A DNA stretch of 64,000 nucleotides from Mesorhizobium loti (GTDB lineage: Bacteria > Pseudomonadota > Alphaproteobacteria > Rhizobiales > Rhizobiaceae), in assembly GCF_002858745.1 (NCBI RefSeq), contig NZ_PJRO01000004.1:124001-188000 (forward strand). Direction: 5' to 3'. This document shows positions 1 through 7,493 of this stretch, in pieces. Numbering within the stretch: position 1 is the stretch's first letter; each line of letters starts with the position of its first letter. The notes beneath the pieces were generated by a model. It did not search any database and was not told where the DNA came from. It saw nothing but the letters and a program-made list of their open reading frames with translations. The position numbers were made by a program, and so were the translations under genes.

Positions 1-277
1 GCAGCGGGACCCTCTCTACTCGCTGGTCCACAACAGGAAATCTCCACCCTGGCCACTCCACAAGGACCTGCTGTGGATCATGAGCGATCATGGCGGCAAT
101 CCGATCTGCCTCCGACTCGACGAAGGCAATGAGGGAAAGCTCTGCTTCGTCGACCACGAGCTATCGCCCGAGGACGACGACTGGACCCTCGAAGAAGCCA
201 GCTCCAACGATTGGGGCTACGTACTGCCCCTGGCGTCGTCGTTCACCGAGTTCATCAGGAAACTCAGGCGCAAGTGA
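1..277 (+). CDS. SUKH (SMI1/KNR4) domain protein, C-terminal fragment
   Basis: The gene is cut by the left edge of the window. The frame is open from base 2 and an internal Met sits at position 80, so the true start lies upstream. The visible 91 residues contain a Gly-Asn-Pro-Ile-Cys-Leu strand, a VDHE segment and a C-terminal LASSFTEFIRKL helix, the usual ending of SMI1/KNR4 (SUKH) domains. Bacterial SUKH proteins are often immunity proteins against contact-dependent or polymorphic toxins. Whether this one is cannot be told, because the neighbouring toxin locus, if any, is outside the window. A palindromic repeat starts seven bases after the stop codon. The family call is fairly secure and the role is open. 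Confidence 0.6.
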   Translation, partial: QRDPLYSLVHNRKSPPWPLHKDLLWIMSDHGGNPICLRLDEGNEGKLCFVDHELSPEDDDWTLEEASSNDWGYVLPLASSFTEFIRKLRRK

Positions 278-283
278 TCGGGC

Positions 284-380
284 TAGAGCAATTCCAGCAA
301 AAGTGTGCAGCGGTTTTGCGTCCGGAATTGCGTAAAAACAAGGAGCTGGAGCGTTTCCGCAAAAAGCGGAAACGCTCTAG
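284..380. repeat. Palindromic intergenic element, copy 1 (type A)
   Basis: This roughly 95-bp element starts TAGAGCAATTCC and ends in a GGAAACGCTCTA palindrome, with a conserved middle reading AGCAAAAGTGTGCAGCGG. Related copies lie at 17645, 24166, 26564, 27914, 28651 and 63857. The right end forms a hairpin (GAGCGTTTCCGC ... GCGGAAACGCTC). The last three bases of its terminal palindrome (377-379) are the TAG stop codon of the minus-strand ArsR-type gene. Confidence 0.85.
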
Positions 381-1060
381 ACTTCGAGAAATGCCCTCTC
401 GAAGGCCTGCCGCCCCTTGGGCGAGAAGGTAATGACGCGGCTGTCCTTTTCACGGCGCGCCCATTTCTCGGTGAGGATCTTGTCGAGGATCGCAGCGCCC
501 AGCTGTCCGGCAAGGTGCGAACGGCGCACGCTCCAGTCGAGACAGTCGCGGCACACCGGCCGGCGTGAGGGGCCAAGCTTCTCCACATCGATGCCGACGG
601 CGGTGAAATATGAGTGGCTGTTCGGGCCGAGCCGGATTTCCTGGCCATCGCGCACCAGGATGTCGCGGGCGAGAAAAGTGTCCATCATCTTCACGGCATG
701 TTCGCCGGCGAGGTGGTCGTAGCAGACACGCGCCTCGCGCATCGCCGGCTCGCGTGGGCCGGGTCGGGCGCGTTTCGGTCCGACTCCGGCCGCCACACCC
801 ATGATGGCCTCCAGCATGGAGGCCACTTGCGGTCCTGCCAGACCGTAATAGCGATGTCGCCCCTGGGCAGCGACGGTGAGCAGTCCACCTTCGATCAGCT
901 TGGCCAGGTGCGAGGACGCCGTCGGCAAGGTTACGCCGCCTTCCAGCGCCAGTTCACTGGCTGTCAGCGCTGCACCTGTCATCAGTGCCGTCAGCATGTT
1001 GGCGCGCGCAGGGTCGCCAACCAGGCTGGCGATACGGGCGATATCCGGTCCGTCTTTCAT
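377..1060 (-). CDS. ArsR-family winged-helix transcriptional regulator
   Basis: The product is about 227 residues from the ATG at 1060; an in-frame upstream Met would add 13 residues with no family support. Residues 1-90 form an ArsR-type winged helix: GDPARANMLTALM is helix 1 and the recognition region is LPTASSHLAKLIEGGLL. The C-terminal half carries a Cys-rich stretch (VCRDCLDWSVRRSHLAGQLG) typical of the longer ArsR-like proteins with a second domain. The segment may bind a ligand or metal, but no ligand is evident. Its TAG stop is formed by the terminal bases of the adjacent palindromic element. The downstream neighbour is the SUKH gene in convergent orientation, so it is probably monocistronic. 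Confidence 0.8.
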   Translation of the reverse strand: MKDGPDIARIASLVGDPARANMLTALMTGAALTASELALEGGVTLPTASSHLAKLIEGGLLTVAAQGRHRYYGLAGPQVASMLEAIMGVAAGVGPKRARPGPREPAMREARVCYDHLAGEHAVKMMDTFLARDILVRDGQEIRLGPNSHSYFTAVGIDVEKLGPSRRPVCRDCLDWSVRRSHLAGQLGAAILDKILTEKWARREKDSRVITFSPKGRQAFERAFLEV

Positions 1061-1128
1061 GGTTCGATCTCCATCAAAGCATTGCCGCAAGAAAAGCACT
1101 AATCTGGTGGCAATTCAAGGAGACGACG

Positions 1129-1347
1129 ATGACCAGCCTGTTCCAACCTGTTTGCGCCGATGCCGGCTATGCCCGGTTCCGCTTTCGCTGGCTCGCGCGC
1201 GGGCTGCGGTCGCTGCTGATGCGCCAATATGATCGTCATCAGCAAAGGCTTGATCTCGCCGACCTCGAGGCTTGGCAACTCAGTGACCTTGGCCTGACGC
1301 CGGAAGATGTACGACGCGAACGCGCGAAGTCCTTCTGGCAACAGTAG
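1129..1347 (+). CDS. DUF1127 family small protein
   Basis: A 72-residue basic protein whose C-terminal part (DLADLEAWQLSDLGLTPEDV) is the DUF1127 (YjiS-like) motif. The ATG at 1129 is preceded by a strong AAGGAG ribosome site at 1117-1122. In alphaproteobacteria DUF1127 proteins are short Arg-rich factors; some have been tied to phosphate and carbon metabolism or RNA turnover. Nothing here points to a specific job. It lies divergent from the ArsR-type regulator, with about 70 bp between the two starts, so the regulator could control it. Confidence 0.75.
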   Translation: MTSLFQPVCADAGYARFRFRWLARGLRSLLMRQYDRHQQRLDLADLEAWQLSDLGLTPEDVRRERAKSFWQQ

Positions 1348-1430
1348 TCGAGCCGCGAGTCTAACCCGATTTCCCAATCGATATTTCGACGAAGAGCAAA
1401 GTGTCGACACCATTGCCGAAGGAGGCCATC

Positions 1431-1763
1431 ATGACCATCACCTGTTTCATTCGCTATGAGATCGACCCGTTCAAGAAAGCGGCTTTCGAGGAATATGCTC
1501 GGCATTGGGGGCAGGCGATCCCGCGCTGTGGTGCGGATCTGATCGGTTATTTCGCGCCGCATGAAGGCTCGGCCACGACGGCCTATGCGCTGTACAACAT
1601 CGACAACCTGGCGGCTTACGAGGCCTACCGTGCCCGCCTTGCCGCGGATCCCGCAGGCAAGGCCAATTTCGAGTTCGCTCGGCGCGAAAACTTTATCCTG
1701 AAAGAGGATCGGATTTTTCTCAAGTTGGCGTCCGGACCGCATGCAGCGCTGGTGAAGCCGTGA
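1431..1763 (+). CDS. NIPSNAP family protein (dimeric alpha+beta barrel)
   Basis: 110 residues from the ATG at 1431, with an AAGGAGG ribosome site eight bases upstream. The pattern TCFIRYEIDPFKKAAFEEYA ... IGYFAPHEGSATTAYAL is a NIPSNAP domain, a member of the dimeric alpha+beta-barrel superfamily. Such proteins are small, cytoplasmic and of unsettled function; some bind hydrophobic ligands or act beside monooxygenases. The stop overlaps the GTG start of the next hydrolase by four bases, so translation is probably coupled. It opens a three-gene unit in which two barrel-fold proteins flank an alpha/beta hydrolase. Confidence 0.75.
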   Translation: MTITCFIRYEIDPFKKAAFEEYARHWGQAIPRCGADLIGYFAPHEGSATTAYALYNIDNLAAYEAYRARLAADPAGKANFEFARRENFILKEDRIFLKLASGPHAALVKP

Positions 1764-2686
1764 CATCGGTCGAGGTCACACTGCTCACAGGGCGTGTCGG
1801 CGAACCTCGATTGCTGATCAGGCGCGCCGCTTCGCCTGGACCGAGCGTCATTTACGTCCATGGCGCGACATTTCCATCGGCGCTGTCGGTCGCATACCGG
1901 TTTGACGGCCATTCCTGGATGGACGATCTGCACCGGCGCGGGTTTGATGTATGGGCCTTCGATTTTGCCGGCTATGGCGGCTCCGATCGTCCGGCCTGCT
2001 TTTCTCGCTCGCCTGTTGGTCGAGAGCCGGAGGGCCGTGCGCCATCGGCCTGCCGGCAGCTTGCCAGGGTTGTCGCGCATGTCCTGGCGACAACCGGTCG
2101 TTCTCGGGTTTCCTTGCTCGCCCATTCCTGGGGCACCCTTGTCGCGGGGCTCTATGCCACGACGCAGCTTGACAAGGTGGATCACCTTGTCCTGTTCGGG
2201 CCGATAGCCCGGCGCGAGGGAAACGACGGAACGGCAGCCAATGTCCCTGCCTGGCGGCTGGTGTCCATTGCCGATCAGTTGTCGCGTTTCGTCGAAGACG
2301 TGCCTGCGGGCCATCCGCCTGTTCTGATTGAACCGGAACTCGCGCTATGGGGACCGGCATATCTCGCCACCGATCCCGATAGTCGATCGCGGATGCCACC
2401 TGCCGTCCAGATTCCAGGCGGCCCGGTAGCCGACATAGTTGCCGCATGGACCGGCCGGATGGCTTATGATCCCGCACGGATCAAGGCGCCAACGCTGATC
2501 GTGCACGGTGGTTGGGATGGCGTTTCGAACGATGCTGACGCCGCCTGGTTGGTCGAGCGGCTGGGAAGCCGGATCAAGCTCGATCGCAAACTTCCGAAGG
2601 GCACGCATCTGATGCATCTCGAAACCGGTCGCGCGGCGTTGTTTGAAACGGCTGGCCGCTTCCTCGCAGGAGAAACGAACCCATGA
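1760..2686 (+). CDS. Alpha/beta hydrolase
   Basis: 308 residues starting at a GTG that overlaps the previous stop (GTGA). The fold is clear: VIYVHGATFPSA carries the HG oxyanion element, FDFAGYGGSD follows strand 4, and the nucleophile elbow is AHSWGT with the catalytic Ser near residue 122. The acid is in LIVHGGWDGVSND and the catalytic His in KGTHLMHLE. No signal peptide is visible, so it is cytoplasmic. The substrate is unknown; sitting between NIPSNAP and ABM-domain genes suggests a small aromatic or acyl ester pathway, which is inference. Its stop overlaps the next ATG (ATGA). Confidence 0.82.
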   Translation: MTSVEVTLLTGRVGEPRLLIRRAASPGPSVIYVHGATFPSALSVAYRFDGHSWMDDLHRRGFDVWAFDFAGYGGSDRPACFSRSPVGREPEGRAPSACRQLARVVAHVLATTGRSRVSLLAHSWGTLVAGLYATTQLDKVDHLVLFGPIARREGNDGTAANVPAWRLVSIADQLSRFVEDVPAGHPPVLIEPELALWGPAYLATDPDSRSRMPPAVQIPGGPVADIVAAWTGRMAYDPARIKAPTLIVHGGWDGVSNDADAAWLVERLGSRIKLDRKLPKGTHLMHLETGRAALFETAGRFLAGETNP

Positions 2687-3027
2687 TTGCTGTCATTTTC
2701 GAAGTCACGCCGGCGGAGGGCAAACGCGACGCCTATCTTGGCATGGCCGCCAATCTGCGCCCGCTGCTCGACGGTACCGATGGTTTCATCTCCATCGAGC
2801 GGTTCCAGAGCTTGACCGATCCCGCACGCGTCCTGTCGCTGTCGTTCTGGCGCGACGAGGAGGCGGTAAGGGAATGGCGCAACAGCGAGGATCATCGCCA
2901 GGCCCAGAAAGCGGGCCGCAGCGGCATCTTTTCAGACTACCGCCTGCGCATTGCCCATGTGGTGCGCGACTATGGCATGTTCGAACGCGCCGAGGTGCCG
3001 GCCGACAGCCGAAAGGTGCATGGCTGA
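2683..3027 (+). CDS. Antibiotic biosynthesis monooxygenase (ABM) domain protein
   Basis: 114 residues, starting inside the stop of the hydrolase gene. MIAVIFEVTPAEGKRDAYLG, the GFISIERFQSL strand and SLSFWRDEEAVREWRNSEDH are typical of ABM-domain proteins, small dimeric alpha+beta barrels that include quinol monooxygenases and many uncharacterised members. No cofactor site can be read from sequence. Overlap with the hydrolase implies co-expression. The ABM fold is well supported; enzymatic activity is only possible. Confidence 0.75.
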   Translation: MIAVIFEVTPAEGKRDAYLGMAANLRPLLDGTDGFISIERFQSLTDPARVLSLSFWRDEEAVREWRNSEDHRQAQKAGRSGIFSDYRLRIAHVVRDYGMFERAEVPADSRKVHG

Positions 3028-3072
3028 TCGCATGGTCCTCTCCACGCTTCCGGAAGAGGGAAGTGGCAGGTG

Positions 3073-4056
3073 TCAGGCATTGCCGATCAGCACGCCCGCC
3101 GCGAACACCAGCGCGCCGCCAAGCACCACCTGGAAGGCGGCACGCAGGAAGGGCGTTTCCATGTAGCGGTTCTGGATGAAGGCGATCGCCCACAATTCGA
3201 AGAACACGACGACTGCCGCCACAGAAGTTGCGGTCCAGAAATCCGTGATGAGATAGGGCAGTGCGTGGCCGAGGCCGCCGAGCGCGGTCATGATGCCATT
3301 GGCCAAGCCGCGCTTCAGCGGCGAGCCACGCCCGGAGAGCTTGCCGTCGTCGTGGGCGGCTTCGGTGAAACCCATCGAGATGCCGGCGCCGATCGAAGCC
3401 GACAGACCGACGAGGAAGGTCTGCCAGGTGTCGTGCGTGGCAAAGGCGGCGGCGAAGATCGGCGCCAGCGTCGACACCGAACCGTCCATCAGTCCGGCCA
3501 GTCCCGGTTGCACATAGGTGAGAATGAACTGCCGCCGCTCCGTCGCGGCTTCTTCCTCGCGCACGTCGCCTGGCACATATTTCTGCTCGAGCTTGCGGGC
3601 GAGATCCTCATGGTTCTGCTCTGCCGCGGCGAGATCACCGAGCAATTTGCGGGTGGAGGCATCCGAAGTGCGCTTGGCCGCTTCGATGTAGAAAAGCTGT
3701 GCCTGCCGCTCCATGTCCTCGGCCTGGTGGCGGACTTTTTCGATGCCCAGAGGTCGCACCAGCCAGTCGGGCTTGCGTTCATAATAGCCCTTCACATGCT
3801 CGCGGCGGATGAGCGGGATGTGTTCGCCGAAACGGGCGCGGTGCAGTTCGATCAGCATGCCGCGATGCTTGTCTTCTTCCGCCGCCATCTCCTCGAACAT
3901 GCTGGCCGAATGCGGATAGCTCTGCTGCAGCCCTTCGGCGTAGGAGCGGTAGATGCGCGCATCGTCCTCTTCGGAGGAGATCGCCAGCGCCAGAATCTCC
4001 TGTTCGGAGAGCGAGGAAAAGGAACGGCGGCCGAAGCCGAAAACACGGGAAAGCAT
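3073..4056 (-). CDS. mbfA: MbfA: rubrerythrin-like domain fused to a VIT1-type membrane domain (iron export)
   Basis: 327 residues. The N-terminal half is a ferritin-like four-helix domain with paired acidic motifs (SSEEDDARIY, EEMAAEEDKH, AEQNHEDLA) able to form a di-iron site. The C-terminal half is VIT1/CCC1-like, with an FAAAFATHDTWQTFLVGLSA segment and several membrane spans to the end. This fusion is the membrane-bound ferritin MbfA described in Bradyrhizobium and Agrobacterium, which exports iron and protects against iron and peroxide stress. The perfect palindrome at 4070-4092, just upstream of the ATG, matches the Irr iron-control element, so repression by Irr under low iron is expected. 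The gene is full length. Confidence 0.9.
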   Translation of the reverse strand: MLSRVFGFGRRSFSSLSEQEILALAISSEEDDARIYRSYAEGLQQSYPHSASMFEEMAAEEDKHRGMLIELHRARFGEHIPLIRREHVKGYYERKPDWLVRPLGIEKVRHQAEDMERQAQLFYIEAAKRTSDASTRKLLGDLAAAEQNHEDLARKLEQKYVPGDVREEEAATERRQFILTYVQPGLAGLMDGSVSTLAPIFAAAFATHDTWQTFLVGLSASIGAGISMGFTEAAHDDGKLSGRGSPLKRGLANGIMTALGGLGHALPYLITDFWTATSVAAVVVFFELWAIAFIQNRYMETPFLRAAFQVVLGGALVFAAGVLIGNA

Positions 4057-4069
4057 GATCGAATGTCTC

Positions 4070-4092
4070 TAGTTTAGAATAATTCTAAACTA
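4070..4092. promoter_or_regulatory. ICE box (predicted Irr operator) upstream of mbfA
   Basis: A perfect 23-bp palindrome, TAGTTTAGAAT-A-ATTCTAAACTA, centred 25 bases before the mbfA start. It has the TTTAGAA...TTCTAAA core described as the rhizobial iron-control element bound by Irr. It lies between mbfA and the divergent gene at 4210, so it could affect both. Confidence 0.85.
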
Positions 4093-4209
4093 TGTGGATG
4101 CCGCTTGCCGGTCAAGCACGACTGTTCGCAATTGCGATCTGACGACGCGATCTTTTTATCGGCGAATGTTCACCTATATGTCGGGGAAAGCCAATCGGAG
4201 ACTTTCTGC

Positions 4210-4533
4210 ATGACGGCAGCCAAGCGCGTGAAACACATCGATCCCAAACCCGTGCTCGACCTTATTGCCTCCATTGAGGCCGATCTTGCCCGCCTCAAAG
4301 ACATGGTGTCGGCGCAGATCGAGACCTTCGATCCCGCCAATCCGCACAACAAGACTTCAGATGGCAAGCTGACGGGCGAGGGGGTCGAATGCTGCTACCG
4401 GCTCTTCGACAACGGTGAATCGCGCTATTCCGTCTCGCAGAAGATGAAGATCTCCTTCGCCGCCGCCACGCATCGTTTCAACTCTTGGCGCAAGGTTGGT
4501 GGCAACAAACGCAAGCCCACCTTGTTGGGGTGA
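4210..4533 (+). CDS. Conserved hypothetical protein (107 residues)
   Basis: The ATG at 4210 starts a soluble, mildly basic protein. The N-terminal half is a charged helix (VLDLIASIEADLARLKDMVS), and the centre reads GEGVECCYRLFDNGESRY with a Cys-Cys pair. The C-terminus is basic. There is no signal peptide or membrane segment. I do not recognise a characterised family. It is divergent from mbfA with the ICE box between them, but no functional link to iron is evident from its residues. Confidence 0.55.
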   Translation: MTAAKRVKHIDPKPVLDLIASIEADLARLKDMVSAQIETFDPANPHNKTSDGKLTGEGVECCYRLFDNGESRYSVSQKMKISFAAATHRFNSWRKVGGNKRKPTLLG

Positions 4534-4534
4534 G

Positions 4535-4613
4535 AGCCCGGTTCGCCGCAGGCGAATTGGAAGGTCCGGTGGACCTTTCAAAGGGCTCGAACGCCCGAGG
4601 CCGTAGCCGGGCT
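4535..4613. repeat. Intergenic palindromic repeat (type B, GGTCC-GGT-GGACC core)
   Basis: An inverted repeat AGCCCGG (4535) / CCGGGCT (4607) encloses GGAAGGTCCGGTGGACC. The inner part (about 4558-4594) recurs nearly unchanged at 24109-24145. It directly follows the stop of the 4210 gene and may act as its 3-prime hairpin. Confidence 0.6.
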
Positions 4614-4663
4614 GTTTGGTTCGCCGTAGGCCAATGGGGGAAGCCAGTGATCTAAAAGCAAAG

Positions 4664-4683
4664 CGGGCGCCATCAGGCGCCCG
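4664..4683. terminator. Terminator-like hairpin
   Basis: Stem CGGGCGCC / GGCGCCCG with an ATCA loop, between convergent genes ending at 4533 and 4708. There is no strong T run on either side, so it may be a weak bidirectional terminator. Confidence 0.5.
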
Positions 4684-4707
4684 TTCGCATCGCAACAGTT
4701 GAATAGA

Positions 4708-5157
4708 TCAGCTCATCAGCGGGCAGCGCGGATCGCGGCGGCCGAAGATCAGGCGCACGCGTTCACCGCTGCGGGCAATGCCACGCACTTCGATGGTGCG
4801 GCGGCCGACGCCGACGACGCGCGCGCGGCGCACGCCCATCCGCTCGGCTTTGTCTAGCGCGCGGTCCGGGCTGCATTCACGGCGGCGCTGGGAGAATTCG
4901 TCGGGATCGTTGCGGTCGCTGCGCCATTCGTCCGGACGGCGGCGGCCATAACCATCGTCCTCGCTGCGCCACTCGTCGGACCGGCGCCGATCGCCACAAT
5001 ATTCGCGGTCGGGATCGCAGCGCCGGTCGCGCATGATCACCTTCGGACCGTCCGGGCCGATCTGGATGTTCAAGTCTTCGGCCGAGGCCGTGGTCAGCGG
5101 CAGGCTGGTCAGTGCCAGCGTCAAGGCGAGGGTGGAAAGGGTAAGGATCTTGCGCAT
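4708..5157 (-). CDS. Secreted Arg-rich protein of unknown function
   Basis: 149 residues from the ATG at 5157; a Met six codons earlier lies before the signal and is less likely. A classical signal peptide (MRKILTLSTLALTLALTSLP, cleavage near TASA-ED) is followed by a polar region rich in Arg, Asp and Tyr with repeated R(P/S)DEWRS units. Two Cys lie in RRCDPDREYCGD, and the C-terminal domain resembles a small beta fold (VRRARVVGVGRRTIEVRG). I do not recognise a characterised family. It is probably periplasmic. Confidence 0.6.
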   Translation of the reverse strand: MRKILTLSTLALTLALTSLPLTTASAEDLNIQIGPDGPKVIMRDRRCDPDREYCGDRRRSDEWRSEDDGYGRRRPDEWRSDRNDPDEFSQRRRECSPDRALDKAERMGVRRARVVGVGRRTIEVRGIARSGERVRLIFGRRDPRCPLMS

Positions 5158-5374
5158 TTGAAGGCCTCCTCTCATCGCCGCACAAGGTCAGGCGGCGTCG
5201 TTCTGTTCAAGTCAGATTTCGCTTAAGGCAGAAACAATCGGTGAGTACCGCTGACGTCCCTGATGAACCGCTGACACGAAGCGAATGAACATTGTCACGG
5301 TTACATCTTTTCGTTGGCACTCGCCTATGCTTCGCGCACATGATGACGGCGAATGTGTGATTAGGCAGGTTCCC

Positions 5375-6355
5375 ATGACAGCTTCGCTTCCCGCTATCGC
5401 AGATGTTCGCAACGCCGCCGGACGCCTAGCCGGTCTGATCGTGACGACACCGTTGATGGAATCTCCGATGCTCAATGAGCGCTTCGGTGGTCGTATCCTG
5501 TTCAAGCCGGAAACGCTGCAGCGTACCGGATCGTTCAAATTTCGTGGCGCCTACAACAAGATTTCCTCGCTGTCGGAAGATGAGCGCCGCGGCGGGGTGG
5601 TCGCGTTCTCGTCCGGAAACCATGCACAAGGGGTTGCAGCTGCCGCGGCCATGTTCGGCCTGAAAAGCGTGATCGCCATGCCTTCGGATGCGCCGGAAAC
5701 CAAGGTTGCCAATGTACGGCGCATGGGGGCCGAAGTGGTACGCTTCGACCGGTTCCGCGACGACCGCATGGCAGTGGTACGGCCTTGGATGGAGCAGGGC
5801 ATGGCGCTGGTGCCGCCCTTCGATGATCCCGCCATCATCGCCGGTCAGGGCACGATCGGACTGGAACTGGTGGCGCAGGTCGCTGCCTTGGGTGTGACGC
5901 TGGACGCGGTGGTGATGCCGTGCGGCGGCGGTGGCCTGTCGAGCGGCATTTCCATTGCGGTCAAGGATGGCTCGCCGCAGACCGCGGTCTGGGTGGCGGA
6001 GCCCGAGCATTTCGACGATACCCGTCGTTCGCTGGAAGCAGGCACGCGCGTCGGCAACGATCCCGGCCACGACTCGATCTGCGACGCGATTCTGACGCAT
6101 GAACCGGGTGCCATCACCTTCGAGATCAACCGCAAGAACCTTGCTGGTTCGATCGCGGTATCCGATGCGGCGACGGCGGCGGCCATGCGCGACGCCATGG
6201 CCTATCTCAAACTGGTGGTGGAACCCGGCGGCTGCGTCGGCCTGGCCGCGTTGTCCTCGGGCGAAATCGACCTCGCCGGCAAATGCGTGGCGGTGGTGCT
6301 CTCCGGTGGCAATGTCGATTTCGGCACCTACGCCAAAATCATGGCCGCAGCCTGA
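5375..6355 (+). CDS. PLP-dependent threonine/serine dehydratase-like enzyme
   Basis: 326 residues from the ATG at 5375; the frame is open further up, but the family starts near MTASLPAIADV. It is a fold-type II PLP enzyme: the Schiff-base Lys is in GSFKFRGAYNK, the Asn-binding motif is SSGNHAQGVA, and the phosphate-binding loop is PCGGGGLSSG. The length fits catabolic threonine ammonia-lyase or serine/threonine dehydratases without a regulatory ACT domain. The expected reaction is deamination of L-threonine (or serine) to 2-oxobutanoate (or pyruvate). A related serine racemase or hydroxy-aspartate dehydratase cannot be excluded from sequence alone. It converges with the ABC exporter, leaving one base between stops. 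Confidence 0.85.
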   Translation: MTASLPAIADVRNAAGRLAGLIVTTPLMESPMLNERFGGRILFKPETLQRTGSFKFRGAYNKISSLSEDERRGGVVAFSSGNHAQGVAAAAAMFGLKSVIAMPSDAPETKVANVRRMGAEVVRFDRFRDDRMAVVRPWMEQGMALVPPFDDPAIIAGQGTIGLELVAQVAALGVTLDAVVMPCGGGGLSSGISIAVKDGSPQTAVWVAEPEHFDDTRRSLEAGTRVGNDPGHDSICDAILTHEPGAITFEINRKNLAGSIAVSDAATAAAMRDAMAYLKLVVEPGGCVGLAALSSGEIDLAGKCVAVVLSGGNVDFGTYAKIMAAA

Positions 6356-6356
6356 T

Positions 6357-7493
6357 CTAGTCGAGCGTGCGGCGGAAGCGCATCAGCGCCAGTCCGGCAA
6401 ACAGCGCCACGAAAAAGATCAGCCAGCCGATCTCGCCGGCAACAGCGGGAAACTCGGCACCCTTCAGCATCACCGCACGCACAATGCGCAGGAAATGTGT
6501 GAGCGGGAAAATCTCGCCGAGCGTCTGCGCCCAGCCCGGCATGCCGCGATAGGGGAACATGAAACCGGACAAAAGGATCGATGGCAGGAAAAAGAAGAAG
6601 GTGAGCTGCATGGCCTGCATCTGCGTGCGCGACACGGTCGAGATCGTGTAGCCGAGCAGCACCAGTCCGAGTACGAAAACGAGGATCGACGACAGGAGCA
6701 GTCCGAGGCCTCCCACGAAGGGCACGTGGAACAGCAGCTTTGCCGCAAACAGCACCACCACCACCTGCACCGCGCCCACGCAGGCATAAGGCAAGACCTT
6801 GCCCAGCATGATCTCGACCGGGCTGGCCGGCATGGCCAGCAGGTTTTCCATCGTGCCGCGCTCGCTCTCGCGCGTCAGCGCCATCGCCGTCATCATCACC
6901 ATGGTCATCTGCAGGATAACGCCGAGCAGGCCGGGCACGATGTTGTATTGCGAGATGCCTTCGGGATTGTAGAGGCGGTGAGTGACGACATCGAGCTGGC
7001 TTGCTGCGTCCTCAGCCGCAGACGCTTCCATGCCACGGGCGCGCAGAAGAGCCTGTGAGGCAACCGTGCCGAGGGTCGAGATGGCGCCGCTTGCCGATGA
7101 CGGGTCGGTCGCGTCGGCTTCGACGAGGATCTGCGGCCGGTCGCCGCGTTCGACGCGCTTGCCGAAATCGGCCGGAATGGTGACCACGAAGGAAACGTCG
7201 CCGCGCGCCAGCAGGAAGTCAGCCTCGGCCTCGCTGCGGGCGATGTAGTCGAAGCGGTAGTAGTTGGTGTTTTCCAGCGCAGAGACCATGGCGCGCGTGT
7301 ACGGGTCGTTGCTCATCGCCAGCAACGCCGCCGGCAGCCGCTTGGGATCGTTGTTGATGGCGAAGCCGAACAGGATGAGCAGCATCAGTGGCACGCCCAG
7401 CATCATGGCGAACGTGACGCGGTCGCGCCGCATCTGGATGAATTCCTTGGTCAGCAGTGCGCCGAGCCTGGCAGGAGAGAACAGGTTGCTCAC
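6357..7493 (-). CDS. ABC-2 type exporter permease (YbhS/YbhR/YhhJ-like)
   Basis: 378 residues. An N-terminal membrane helix (FAMMLGVPLMLLILFGFAIN) is followed by a large extracytoplasmic domain (about 50-180) and five further spans, the ABC-2 membrane layout. TRESERGTMENLLAMP is the conserved coupling-helix region of this family. It overlaps the upstream ATPase gene by four bases. With the ATPase, the HlyD protein and the TetR regulator it resembles the E. coli CecR-controlled ybhGFSR locus, except that only one permease gene is present. Confidence 0.85.
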   Translation of the reverse strand: MSNLFSPARLGALLTKEFIQMRRDRVTFAMMLGVPLMLLILFGFAINNDPKRLPAALLAMSNDPYTRAMVSALENTNYYRFDYIARSEAEADFLLARGDVSFVVTIPADFGKRVERGDRPQILVEADATDPSSASGAISTLGTVASQALLRARGMEASAAEDAASQLDVVTHRLYNPEGISQYNIVPGLLGVILQMTMVMMTAMALTRESERGTMENLLAMPASPVEIMLGKVLPYACVGAVQVVVVLFAAKLLFHVPFVGGLGLLLSSILVFVLGLVLLGYTISTVSRTQMQAMQLTFFFFLPSILLSGFMFPYRGMPGWAQTLGEIFPLTHFLRIVRAVMLKGAEFPAVAGEIGWLIFFVALFAGLALMRFRRTLD

